Origin: Pseudomonadota bacterium
GTDB taxonomy: Bacteria > Pseudomonadota > Alphaproteobacteria > Rhizobiales > Hyphomicrobiaceae
Direction: 5' to 3'
Assembly (NCBI GenBank): GCA_023392135.1
Contig: JAEVZQ010000476.1
Span: 1 to 6,314, forward strand
Length of the DNA stretch: 6,314 nucleotides
Position 1 is the first letter of the stretch; each line of letters begins with the position of its first letter. Under the pieces are notes generated by a model. That model saw nothing but the letters and a program-made list of their open reading frames with translations, did not search any database and was not told the origin of the DNA. The position numbers were made by a program, and so were the translations under genes. Shown piece after piece: positions 1 to 5,226 of this stretch.

Positions 1-465
1 GTCATCAACGCCGGCGTTTCCGGCGATACCACGGCAGCCGGCCTGCAGCGCTTCGACTGGGCTTTTCCGGAAAATACCGATGCGGCGATCGTTGTGCTTG
101 GCGCAAACGACGCACTCCGTGGGATCAAGCCGGCGGAAGCACGCCAAAATCTTGATGAGATCCTAACGCACCTCGCTGCCCGTGGCCTTCCCGTTCTGAT
201 CGCCGGCATGAGGGCGCCGCGCAATTGGGGCGACGAATACGTCCAGAAATTCGACGCTATTTTCCCCGAGCTGGCTGAAAAGCATGGCGCGCTGCTCTAT
301 CCTTTTTTTCTCGAGCCTGTCGCGATGCGCCCGAATCTCAACCTCGATGACGGCATGCATCCGAATGGCGAAGGCGTTGCGGCCATCGTCAACGGCATCA
401 TACCCAAGGTCGAGGAGCTGATCGCACGTGTTGAAGCGAAGCGGGTGACCACGCCTGCGAATTAG
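1..465 (+). CDS. SGNH-family arylesterase / acyl-CoA thioesterase I-like hydrolase, 5' partial
   Basis: The reading frame is open from base 1 and ends with TAG at 463-465, giving 154 residues with no start in the window. It shows the later sequence blocks of the SGNH (GDSL) hydrolase family. Block II is NAGVSGDTTAAG (window codons 3-14), whose Gly helps form the oxyanion hole. Block III is LGAND (33-37), whose Asn does the same. Block V is DGMHPNG (117-123), with Asp117 and His120 as the catalytic acid and base. Block I with the nucleophile Ser lies upstream; about 60-70 residues are probably missing if the protein has the usual length of roughly 210-230. The family hydrolyses short- to medium-chain esters and acyl thioesters, often in the periplasm. 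The exported location cannot be checked because the N terminus is absent. An internal ATG at 94 would remove block II and is not the real start. Confidence 0.9.
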   Translation, partial: VINAGVSGDTTAAGLQRFDWAFPENTDAAIVVLGANDALRGIKPAEARQNLDEILTHLAARGLPVLIAGMRAPRNWGDEYVQKFDAIFPELAEKHGALLYPFFLEPVAMRPNLNLDDGMHPNGEGVAAIVNGIIPKVEELIARVEAKRVTTPAN

Positions 466-497
466 CCTCGATCCAGCCACGCACGACCCGGCGCCGC

Positions 498-570
498 AGG
501 AGGAGAGACTTTGCCTCGCGCCCGATACGGACTAAGTGTCAGCCCTTGGCTGGCCTGCATGAGCTCATGA
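498..570 (+). other. Possible leader peptide ORF with strong ribosome binding site, abutting rlmN
   Basis: A strong Shine-Dalgarno match, AGGAGGAGAG (498-507), lies three bases before a TTG at 511. From that TTG a 19-residue frame (MPRARYGLSVSPWLACMSS) runs to TGA at 568-570. The next base is the A of the rlmN ATG, and the frame is the same. The arrangement would suit a translated leader coupled to rlmN. It could instead be an in-frame upstream extension of rlmN broken by a stop, or the leftover ribosome binding site of a lost gene. The rlmN start itself has no good Shine-Dalgarno sequence, which makes coupling more attractive. No family is recognised for the peptide. Confidence 0.3.
538..554 (+). 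promoter_or_regulatory. Small hairpin just upstream of rlmN start
   Basis: CAGCC (540-544) and GGCTG (548-552) pair around a CTT loop. A U-G and a G-C pair outside them extend the stem to seven pairs. It ends 16 bases before the rlmN ATG, inside the possible leader ORF. There is no T-tract, so it is not a standard terminator. It could affect translation of rlmN or be chance. Confidence 0.25.
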
Positions 571-1773
571 ATGGTTCTTCTGCTCGATAAGACACCGCAT
601 CAGATATCGCCGGACTTTGTTGAAGACTCCCGGCCATCACTCGTCGGCTTGGGCGTCGAGGAGCTGCGCGAGGCGCTTGCGGCGATCGGCGTTCCGTCGA
701 AGCAACTCCGGATGCGCGTCGCGCAGCTCTGGAGCTGGATCTATGTCCGCGGCGTCACCTCCTTCGACCAGATGACGGATGTTTCGAAAGAGCTTCGGGC
801 GCGACTGGACGCTGCCTATTCCCTCGCCCGTCTCCAGATCGTTTCCGAGCAGGTTTCCGTCGACGGCACCCGGAAGTGGCTGTTGCGGCTGCCGAGACGG
901 GGCCGGGAGGCGCAGGCGCCCGAGATCGAGACGGTCTACATCCCCGAGACCGACCGCGGCACGCTTTGCATTTCCAGTCAGGTCGGCTGCACGCTCAACT
1001 GCTCATTCTGCCATACGGGCACACAGCGACTGGTCCGCAATCTCGAAGCGCGGGAGATCGTCGGCCAGATCATGCTGGCCCGCGACCGCGTCGGAGACTG
1101 GCCCGGCGCGACGCCCCCCGGTGATGGGCGCCTGCTCCCAGATACCGATCGCAGGATCACCAACATCGTCCTGATGGGCATGGGCGAGCCGCTCTACAAT
1201 TTTGACAACGTCCGCGCGGCCATGGATGTCGCTGCCGACGGCGAGGGACTTTCCGTCTCCAAGCGGCGGATCACGCTGTCGACCTCGGGAGTCGTGCCGG
1301 AGATCCCCCGCTGGGGCGCGGAGAGCGGGACGATGCTCGCTATTTCACTCCACGCCACACGCGACGACCTGCGGGACGAGCTGGTGCCCATCAACCGCAA
1401 GTACCCCATCGCCGAGCTGATGGCAGCCTGCCGCGCCTATCCAGGTCTCTCGAACGCCAAGCGGATCACCTTCGAGTACGTGATGCTGAAGGGTGTCAAT
1501 GACTCACTCGGCGACGCCAAGGGGCTGGTGAAGCTGCTGCAGGGCATTCCGGCCAAAATCAACCTGATCCCGTTCAACCCCTGGCCGGGAACCACGTACG
1601 AGTGCTCGGACTGGGAGCAGATCGAGCGTTTCGCCGAGGTCGTGAACCGCGCAGGCTACGCGAGCCCTGTGCGCACGCCGCGGGGGCGCGACATTTTCGC
1701 TGCCTGCGGCCAACTCAAATCCGAGAGCACCAAGCTGAGAGCCAGCGCCCTCCGCCCAGCCGCTGGAGCCTGA
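571..1773 (+). CDS. rlmN: Dual-specificity RNA methyltransferase RlmN
   Basis: This 400-residue radical-SAM enzyme C2-methylates A2503 of 23S rRNA and A37 of some tRNAs in the cytoplasm, which supports translational accuracy. The 4Fe-4S motif CxxxCxxC is Cys140, Cys144 and Cys147 in GCTLNCSFC. The SAM-binding GMGEP motif is at 203-207, TLSTSG is at 235-240 and [10 protein letters not shown] at 331-340. The two cysteines of the ping-pong mechanism are present: Cys133 ([10 protein letters not shown], like E. coli Cys118) and Cys379 (FAACGQL, like E. coli Cys355, the one that becomes methylated). The length is close to that of family members (E. coli 384). ATG 571 is the only possible start, because TGA at 568-570 precedes it in frame. 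It has no convincing ribosome binding site of its own. The C-terminal tail after KSES is short and ends only four bases before the left direct repeat, but the protein looks complete. Confidence 0.97.
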   Translation: MVLLLDKTPHQISPDFVEDSRPSLVGLGVEELREALAAIGVPSKQLRMRVAQLWSWIYVRGVTSFDQMTDVSKELRARLDAAYSLARLQIVSEQVSVDGTRKWLLRLPRRGREAQAPEIETVYIPETDRGTLCISSQVGCTLNCSFCHTGTQRLVRNLEAREIVGQIMLARDRVGDWPGATPPGDGRLLPDTDRRITNIVLMGMGEPLYNFDNVRAAMDVAADGEGLSVSKRRITLSTSGVVPEIPRWGAESGTMLAISLHATRDDLRDELVPINRKYPIAELMAACRAYPGLSNAKRITFEYVMLKGVNDSLGDAKGLVKLLQGIPAKINLIPFNPWPGTTYECSDWEQIERFAEVVNRAGYASPVRTPRGRDIFAACGQLKSESTKLRASALRPAAGA

Positions 1774-1777
1774 GGCC

Positions 1778-1806
1778 GATGTTCTGGTCGACGCTCTGGC
1801 GGATCA
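1778..1806 (+). repeat. Left copy of 29-bp direct repeat (attL-like)
   Basis: It begins GATGTTCTGGTCGACGCT and ends CTGGCGGATCA, and is identical base for base to 3246-3274. The flanks differ at once: C before and C after here, T before and T after in the right copy. It contains an ATG at 1779 and nine codons, MFWSTLWRI. Confidence 0.9.
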
Positions 1807-1910
1807 CTAACGTGTCAAGGCCCGACTCACGGGGCCAGCGTCGGCGGGCATGGGATCAGGCGGGACACAAGAGGGGCAGGACGCGGCGGAGATCACTGGG
1901 GAAATCGTAA
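1779..1910 (+). pseudogene. Relic start of the membrane-protein gene fused to islet sequence
   Basis: From ATG 1779 the frame encodes MFWSTLWRI, the same as the N terminus of the intact gene at 3247. It then leaves homology at the repeat end and reads 34 basic, low-information residues to TAA at 1908-1910, 43 residues in all. A GGAG at 1765-1768, inside the end of rlmN, is well placed to serve this ATG. This suggests the membrane-protein gene originally followed the rlmN stop by five bases. The hybrid peptide is probably not functional. Confidence 0.6.
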
Positions 1911-1956
1911 TGCCCATTCTTGATCAAGTTCGCTAAATGTTCTAGAGCGCAATTGC
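1807..1956 (+). other. Islet left arm, no recognised gene; probable upstream region of the antitoxin operon
   Basis: These 150 bases lie between the left repeat and the antitoxin start. The first hundred are GC-rich and hold a weak hairpin (GGCCC 1819-1823, GGGCC 1832-1836, eight-base loop, no T-tract). The rest becomes AT-rich towards 1920-1956 and includes the palindrome TTGATCAA (1920-1927), which could be an operator or chance. I could not place a convincing -35/-10 pair. Short frames on the reverse strand resemble no recombinase that I recognise. Confidence 0.4.
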
Positions 1957-2457
1957 ATGCATGATTCACGTGGCATCGCGAACTACTTTCTAGATCGTGC
2001 TCGTCAGCGCGGTATCGATGTTACCGTGATGACTCTTCTCAAGGTCCTGTATTTTGCCCACGGCTGGCATCTGGCGAAGTACGGTCGTCCAGTTGTGGCT
2101 CAGCCATTCGAAGCATGGCAACATGGCCCAGTTAATCGAGTGGTCTACGACCAGTTGAAGCACCAGGGTGCAAAGCCAATACAACAACGCTTAAAATCAT
2201 TCGATCCAAACACCTGTAGATTTATAGACGCTACCGCAATTATTGATCTAGATACTGCTCAATTTCTTAATAACATCTTTGATTACTATGCGCGGTTTCA
2301 TCCCTTTAAGCTTTCTGAGCTGACACATGAGCATGGGTCGCCTTGGGATCTCGTGTGGCAGGCGGCGGAAACACAGGCAATTCCTGGGATGTTGATCCCC
2401 GACTCACTTATACTTGAGTGGTTTAAGGGGGAAGGTAGACGGGTTAAGGCTTCTTAA
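1957..2457 (+). CDS. Panacea-domain (DUF4065, SocA/GepA-like) antitoxin
   Basis: This 166-residue protein is a Panacea-domain protein over most of its length. Diagnostic stretches are LLKVLYFAHGWHLAKYG (27-43), FEAWQHGPV (51-59) and LSELTHEHGSPW (119-130). The family includes SocA of Caulobacter, which neutralises the toxin SocB and delivers it to ClpXP, and the PanA antitoxins, which pair with many unrelated toxins. By analogy this protein should bind and neutralise the product of the next gene, 12 bases downstream. It has no signal peptide or membrane segment, so it should be cytoplasmic. ATG 1957 fits the usual N terminus (short helix, then TLLKxLYFAHG), but only a weak GAGCG precedes it. 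Its base composition (30-43% GC in two sampled lines) is far below that of the neighbouring core genes, a sign of transfer. A phage-related GepA role is the main alternative. Confidence 0.88.
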   Translation: MHDSRGIANYFLDRARQRGIDVTVMTLLKVLYFAHGWHLAKYGRPVVAQPFEAWQHGPVNRVVYDQLKHQGAKPIQQRLKSFDPNTCRFIDATAIIDLDTAQFLNNIFDYYARFHPFKLSELTHEHGSPWDLVWQAAETQAIPGMLIPDSLILEWFKGEGRRVKAS

Positions 2458-2469
2458 CTTGAGGGACTA

Positions 2470-3183
2470 ATGCCGAAATTTCCCGTGCCACCCGTGCCGG
2501 AGCTTGCGCGGGCTGGAGGTTCAACCGTCGACGAGATGGTGAGCTGGTGGCTCGCCTACTATGATCGCAAGCCCGTTCCTTGGAATTACCTCAGGGGAAC
2601 CAAGGTCGTGCGCAAGAGCTACGACGGGCTGCATGTCTTGAGGCAGCTCCTGGCTGGTTGCGAACTCGAGAAGATCGAGCAGAGTCGCAAGTCAAATGCT
2701 GAGATCGTTGAGCTAGCTGCTCCGCTGGCATTCGGAAGGCAGACCCAGGTATTCAACCTCCCGCGTCGGCAGTTCCCCTTTGGTCGCGACAACCGTGCGG
2801 GCTACCGTATTCCCTTCTTCTTCGTCGAGGGCGGTGTGATAAAGCTCTACCACCTCCAGCCTCGTAAGAACTCGTCGGCATCGGTTACTTTGGAACAGAT
2901 GGGCATGGTAGGGACGATTTATAAGCGTTTCATCCTCGACCAGGAGTTTTACGGGCAGAAGGCTGACGTAGAAATCGTGGATTTATCTGAGGATCGGGTT
3001 ACACACGCGCGGGCGGTGCGCCGCTATTCGCTCGCCGATCTAGAGCTTTGGTCCGAGCGGCGGTTGCAGGACAGGTTGTCTCTAATTGCCGAGTCACTAG
3101 ACCGGGTGTGGAACAGCGGCTTGATCAAGTCACGTGACCGAAAGGGGCGTCGACCAGATCCCGACATGCCACTATTTGACTAG
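2470..3183 (+). CDS. Unrecognised 237-residue protein, candidate toxin partner of the Panacea antitoxin
   Basis: I do not recognise the family with certainty. The gene follows the antitoxin by 12 bases, with GAGGG (2461-2465) four bases before the ATG, so the two are probably one transcript. The order antitoxin first, toxin second matches SocA-SocB. The protein is soluble, with no signal peptide. It has a Pro-rich start (PVPPVPEL), a Trp/Tyr-rich segment at 26-40, a compact hydrophobic stretch AGYRIPFFFVEGG (110-122) followed by IKLYHLQPRK (124-133), a basic C-terminal region and the tail PDPDMPLFD. Short stretches resembling sliding-clamp-binding peptides are seen: QTQVF (91-95), QDRLSL (200-205) and DMPLF (232-236). 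SocB toxin acts by binding the clamp DnaN, which makes a SocB-like role a reasonable guess but not shown. Its composition lies between that of the antitoxin and the chromosome. It could instead be an effector of another kind, or an unrelated cargo gene. Confidence 0.8.
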   Translation: MPKFPVPPVPELARAGGSTVDEMVSWWLAYYDRKPVPWNYLRGTKVVRKSYDGLHVLRQLLAGCELEKIEQSRKSNAEIVELAAPLAFGRQTQVFNLPRRQFPFGRDNRAGYRIPFFFVEGGVIKLYHLQPRKNSSASVTLEQMGMVGTIYKRFILDQEFYGQKADVEIVDLSEDRVTHARAVRRYSLADLELWSERRLQDRLSLIAESLDRVWNSGLIKSRDRKGRRPDPDMPLFD

Positions 3184-3245
3184 CTGATTGCTCAAAACGC
3201 AGCTACATGCCGACGAATCCCCAGGTTAAATCGGGAGTCGAACCT
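3184..3245 (+). promoter_or_regulatory. Islet right end, supplying a new ribosome binding site to the membrane gene
   Basis: This 62-base stretch lies between the candidate toxin stop and the right repeat. GGGAG at 3233-3237 lies nine bases before ATG 3247, so the islet end provides the translation signal that rlmN's tail (GGAG 1765-1768) would have provided before insertion. No terminator is seen, so readthrough from the islet into the membrane genes is possible. Confidence 0.5.
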
Positions 3246-3274
3246 GATGTTCTGGTCGACGCTCTGGCGGATCA
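3246..3274 (+). repeat. Right copy of 29-bp direct repeat (attR-like)
   Basis: It is identical to 1778-1806. It overlaps the first nine codons of the intact membrane-protein gene, so the gene's coding sequence is unbroken by the islet. Confidence 0.9.
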
Positions 3275-3675
3275 TCGTCGTTCCGGTGGCATTCCTTATT
3301 TCGGCAATGTTCGCCGGGCTCGTCCTCGTCACGCTGGGCATGGAACGGATCACCCACGCCTTCCACGGCCAGCACATGGATGAGCCGGACTCCGTTGTCG
3401 CCATGTTCGATCTCGTGACGCAGGGTGCCATTCTGGCCTCCGGCCTCACGATCCTGCCGGCATTCCTGATCGTATTGATCGGCGAGATCGCAAGCATCCG
3501 CTCCTCGCTCTATTACATCATAGGCGGCGGCGTGGCTCTCGTCGCCGTACCGGTGCTGGCTCACTTTGGATCGGCAGGCATGGTTTTGCCGAGCCCGGTC
3601 GTCTGGCAGGTCTTCGCCACGGCAGGTTTTGCTGGCGGCTTCATCTACTGGCTACTCGCGGGGCGGCGCGCTTAG
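3247..3675 (+). CDS. Small four-helix membrane protein, rhizobial type, function unknown
   Basis: The 142-residue protein has four likely membrane segments at about 9-31, 60-82, 87-106 and 119-138. A polar loop at 32-56 contains His and acidic residues. Marked motifs are RSSLYYIIGGG (85-95) and the C-terminal IYWLLAGRRA (133-142). The next gene shares both, so they are paralogues. I recall similar proteins beside rlmN in rhizobia but know no function. ATG 3247 is preceded by GGGAG (3233-3237). Its first nine codons are duplicated at 1779, which shows where the islet inserted. Before insertion it probably followed rlmN by five bases in one transcript. Confidence 0.85.
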   Translation: MFWSTLWRIIVVPVAFLISAMFAGLVLVTLGMERITHAFHGQHMDEPDSVVAMFDLVTQGAILASGLTILPAFLIVLIGEIASIRSSLYYIIGGGVALVAVPVLAHFGSAGMVLPSPVVWQVFATAGFAGGFIYWLLAGRRA

Positions 3676-3716
3676 ATATCGAGAGTTGGAGAGGTCAGTC
3701 AGATCGGGGGAGATGT

Positions 3717-4175
3717 ATGCTGGCGACCATACTGCGCTGTTTCGCCGGCTACCTCGGCGCCTGTCTCGCGGCCGGGCTTGTCCAGGTTCTTTTCGTACTG
3801 CCTCCCCATAAGCTCGTTTTCGCGGAGGTGAACCTCCTGACGGCGGCCGGCATCTGGCTGCTGCTGGCCACGGTGCACAATGCGATCTTCGGGGCGCCGT
3901 TCTCGGCAATTGCACTCGCTTTTGCTGAATGGCTGCAGCTCAAAAGCCCGATCTACTATGCCGGCGCGGGGTTCGGAATCGCGATGCTCGGCTTTCTCGC
4001 GCAGATCACCGGACGCGGATTGGCTCAGCCAGTGGCAGTAGTCCTGTACCTGCTCGCCGGGTTCATCACCGCGGGTGCAACGGCTGGCCTCGTGTACTGG
4101 TTGATCGCTGGCCGCCTCGCCGGCCGGCGCCACTGGCGGAAGCTGAAACACCAGCTTAACGCTGCTCTGCAATAA
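3717..4175 (+). CDS. Small four-helix membrane protein, paralogue of the upstream gene
   Basis: This 152-residue protein has likely membrane segments at about 7-29, 43-67, 79-97 and 105-131, and a basic C-terminal tail (GRRHWRKLKHQ, 136-146) that should lie in the cytoplasm. It shares the third-helix motif KSPIYYAGAG (76-85) and the last-helix motif VYWLIAGR (126-133) with the 142-residue neighbour 41 bases upstream, where these read RSSLYYIIGG and IYWLLAGR. This points to an old tandem duplication. GGGGGAG (3706-3712) lies four bases before ATG 3717. The nearby ATG at 3713 is out of frame. The two proteins may form a mixed membrane complex, but this is inference. A long open frame on the reverse strand here is judged a shadow. 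Confidence 0.82.
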   Translation: MLATILRCFAGYLGACLAAGLVQVLFVLPPHKLVFAEVNLLTAAGIWLLLATVHNAIFGAPFSAIALAFAEWLQLKSPIYYAGAGFGIAMLGFLAQITGRGLAQPVAVVLYLLAGFITAGATAGLVYWLIAGRLAGRRHWRKLKHQLNAALQ

Positions 4176-4233
4176 ATCTTGCTGCAGTGCAAAATAAGCG
4201 GTATTCGTCTCTCCTGACCTTTGGAGGTGGCGC

Positions 4234-4896
4234 ATGTTCGCTTACGACGACCAGATCGAGTTGGCGAAGACCTGGGGAGATATGGCGCTATCGTGCATGT
4301 CGGCTGTTGCGCAGTGCACGACCACGATGCTTGCCCCCTGGCAACAGAGCGGCACTTCTACGCCTTCCAAGGCCGATGCGGTGCCATCGCCCCGCCCTGC
4401 ACAGTGGTCAGAACCGCCGACGACCTTTCCCTGGCAACGCGCGCCTGAACAGTGCCCGTTCGAGCCTTCGTGGCTCGGCTTGAGCTGGGTGCTCCCGCTC
4501 GCAATACCTGGATTCACCCCATCTCCCCAGCCCGCGCTTGGTCCGCTGACATCGATCCAAGCCTGGACAAAGCTATTGGAAGCCTCGAGCCCGATGATGG
4601 CCTTGGGCCTGCCCGCTTGCTTTTCGCCCGCCGGCTTGACCGGCCTTCTGCGGCCCCTGGGTTGGCCGATGCCGGCCTCACCGTTCTCAGTCGGCCTGAC
4701 GTCTGCTGCACTCGGTCCGGCCCCAGTCCGCCCCGCTTCGCTCGAACCCCCGCAGTTTGCCGCTTATCGCTCCGACAGTGGCCATGCCGTGGCGCAGATT
4801 ACCTTTCCGAACAACGTTGTCGCTGCCCTCGCTGTGCCGGAAAGCGCAGCATCGATGATAGACACGTTCTTTCCCTGGCAGCGCATGCTCCACTGA
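4234..4896 (+). CDS. Conserved-looking Pro-rich protein of unknown function
   Basis: The family is not recognised with confidence. The 220-residue protein starts with an amphipathic segment (MFAYDDQIELAKTWGDMAL), continues through a long Pro/Ser/Ala-rich middle (about 40-175) and ends with a more structured part containing YRSDSGHAVAQI (178-189). The PWQ tripeptide occurs at 35-37, 66-68 and 215-217, twice within FPWQR. I have a loose memory of rhizobial proteins with this N terminus and the YRSD-GHA-AQI signature, sometimes discussed with phasins, but cannot confirm a role in polyhydroxyalkanoate granules. GGAGG (4223-4227) lies six bases before ATG 4234, a good start. There is no signal peptide. 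A competing 262-codon frame (4452-5240) overlaps it in another phase and is rejected. It is the last gene of the + strand run and is followed directly by a hairpin. Confidence 0.75.
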   Translation: MFAYDDQIELAKTWGDMALSCMSAVAQCTTTMLAPWQQSGTSTPSKADAVPSPRPAQWSEPPTTFPWQRAPEQCPFEPSWLGLSWVLPLAIPGFTPSPQPALGPLTSIQAWTKLLEASSPMMALGLPACFSPAGLTGLLRPLGWPMPASPFSVGLTSAALGPAPVRPASLEPPQFAAYRSDSGHAVAQITFPNNVVAALAVPESAASMIDTFFPWQRMLH

Positions 4897-4918
4897 AGGT
4901 TTGCATGGGCGCGAACCT
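4897..4918. terminator. Hairpin between convergent genes, possible bidirectional terminator
   Basis: AGGTTTGC (4897-4904) and GCGAACCT (4911-4918) form an eight-pair stem, one pair being U-G, with a six-base loop. The hairpin starts right after the stop of the Pro-rich protein and 14 bases beyond the stop of the minus-strand small protein. There is no run of T on either side, so it is a weak intrinsic terminator at best. Confidence 0.4.
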
Positions 4919-4932
4919 GCGCGTCCGAGGCT

Positions 4933-5181
4933 TTAGGACTTCGGCGCATTTGTCGTGGATGTGGATTGCTTCGGCTTGGTACGGCAATAGGCTTTCACCT
5001 TTCGGCCGTCCTTTCGCGTTGTCGCTGACACCCAGCTACAGTCCGCTTTTGCAACGCAGGCCTTCTGTTCGAGACCTTTGCAGGACGATGCCTCCGCACT
5101 CTCGGCCTGCGCAGTCGATGCCACGAGTGCGACCAGAAATGCTCCCATGCTCAGGGCCTTGGCCCGCTTCCAAACTCTCAC
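4933..5181 (-). CDS. Small exported four-cysteine protein
   Basis: The 82-residue product has a clear Sec signal peptide: basic MRVWKRAK, a hydrophobic core to about residue 21, and a cleavage site after AQA (26). The mature part, about 56 residues, has four cysteines (34, 42, 48, 66), enough for two disulfides, in the pattern CKGLEQKAC-x5-CSW ... RKDGRKVKAYC. It is basic and ends in a Ser/Thr/Lys-rich tail. I recall similar small periplasmic proteins in rhizobia but no function. The start is GTG (5179-5181), supported by GGGGGA (5188-5193 on the complement) six bases upstream. It lies 45 bases downstream of the HCCA-isomerase-like gene on the same strand and may share its transcript. Confidence 0.82.
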   Translation of the reverse strand: MRVWKRAKALSMGAFLVALVASTAQAESAEASSCKGLEQKACVAKADCSWVSATTRKDGRKVKAYCRTKPKQSTSTTNAPKS

Positions 5182-5226
5182 GTTACTTCCCCCACCAGAT
5201 ATTGCGGCAAGAACTTTTTAGCAACA

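Larger units (their letters stand above)
1778..3274 (+). mobile_element. Putative 1.47-kb toxin-antitoxin islet bounded by 29-bp direct repeats
   Basis: A perfect 29-bp direct repeat (1778-1806 and 3246-3274) flanks 1,439 bases holding a Panacea-domain antitoxin gene and a second gene of unknown family. The right repeat is the start of a membrane-protein gene, and the left repeat is an orphan copy of that start directly after rlmN. One repeat plus the interior is 1,468 bp. The interior is AT-richer than its surroundings: sampled 60-base stretches in the antitoxin gene give 30-43% GC, those in the second gene 47-57%, and the downstream membrane gene about 67%. The predicted empty site joins base 1806 directly to 3275. 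No integrase or transposase is encoded inside, so it would be a non-autonomous or captured cassette. The repeat is too long for a typical transposition target duplication and looks more like attL/attR or a homology-mediated insertion. The mechanism is inference. Confidence 0.65.

Noticed and set aside
1602..1910. 102-codon + strand frame spanning the rlmN end and the left repeat
   Set aside because: Its first part is an out-of-phase shadow of rlmN. Only the part from ATG 1779 has meaning, as the relic gene start.
1920..3130. TTGATCAAGT at both 1920-1929 and 3121-3130
   Set aside because: A 10-base match within about 1.4 kb is expected by chance, and the second copy lies inside a coding region.
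3216..3246. T-arm-like tRNA fragment on the minus strand (GGTTCGACTCCC)
   Set aside because: The loop matches the TTCGANT consensus and four of five stem pairs form. No anticodon or D arm, acceptor stem or CCA is found, and the direct repeat does not extend into it. Probably chance.
3192..3564. Two overlapping minus-strand open frames
   Set aside because: They are antisense to the intact membrane-protein gene and in competing phases, with no recognisable domain.
3699..4235. 178-codon open frame on the minus strand
   Set aside because: It is antisense to the membrane-protein gene at 3717, which has a ribosome binding site, four clean membrane segments and a paralogue upstream. The reverse product is polar, with no motif.
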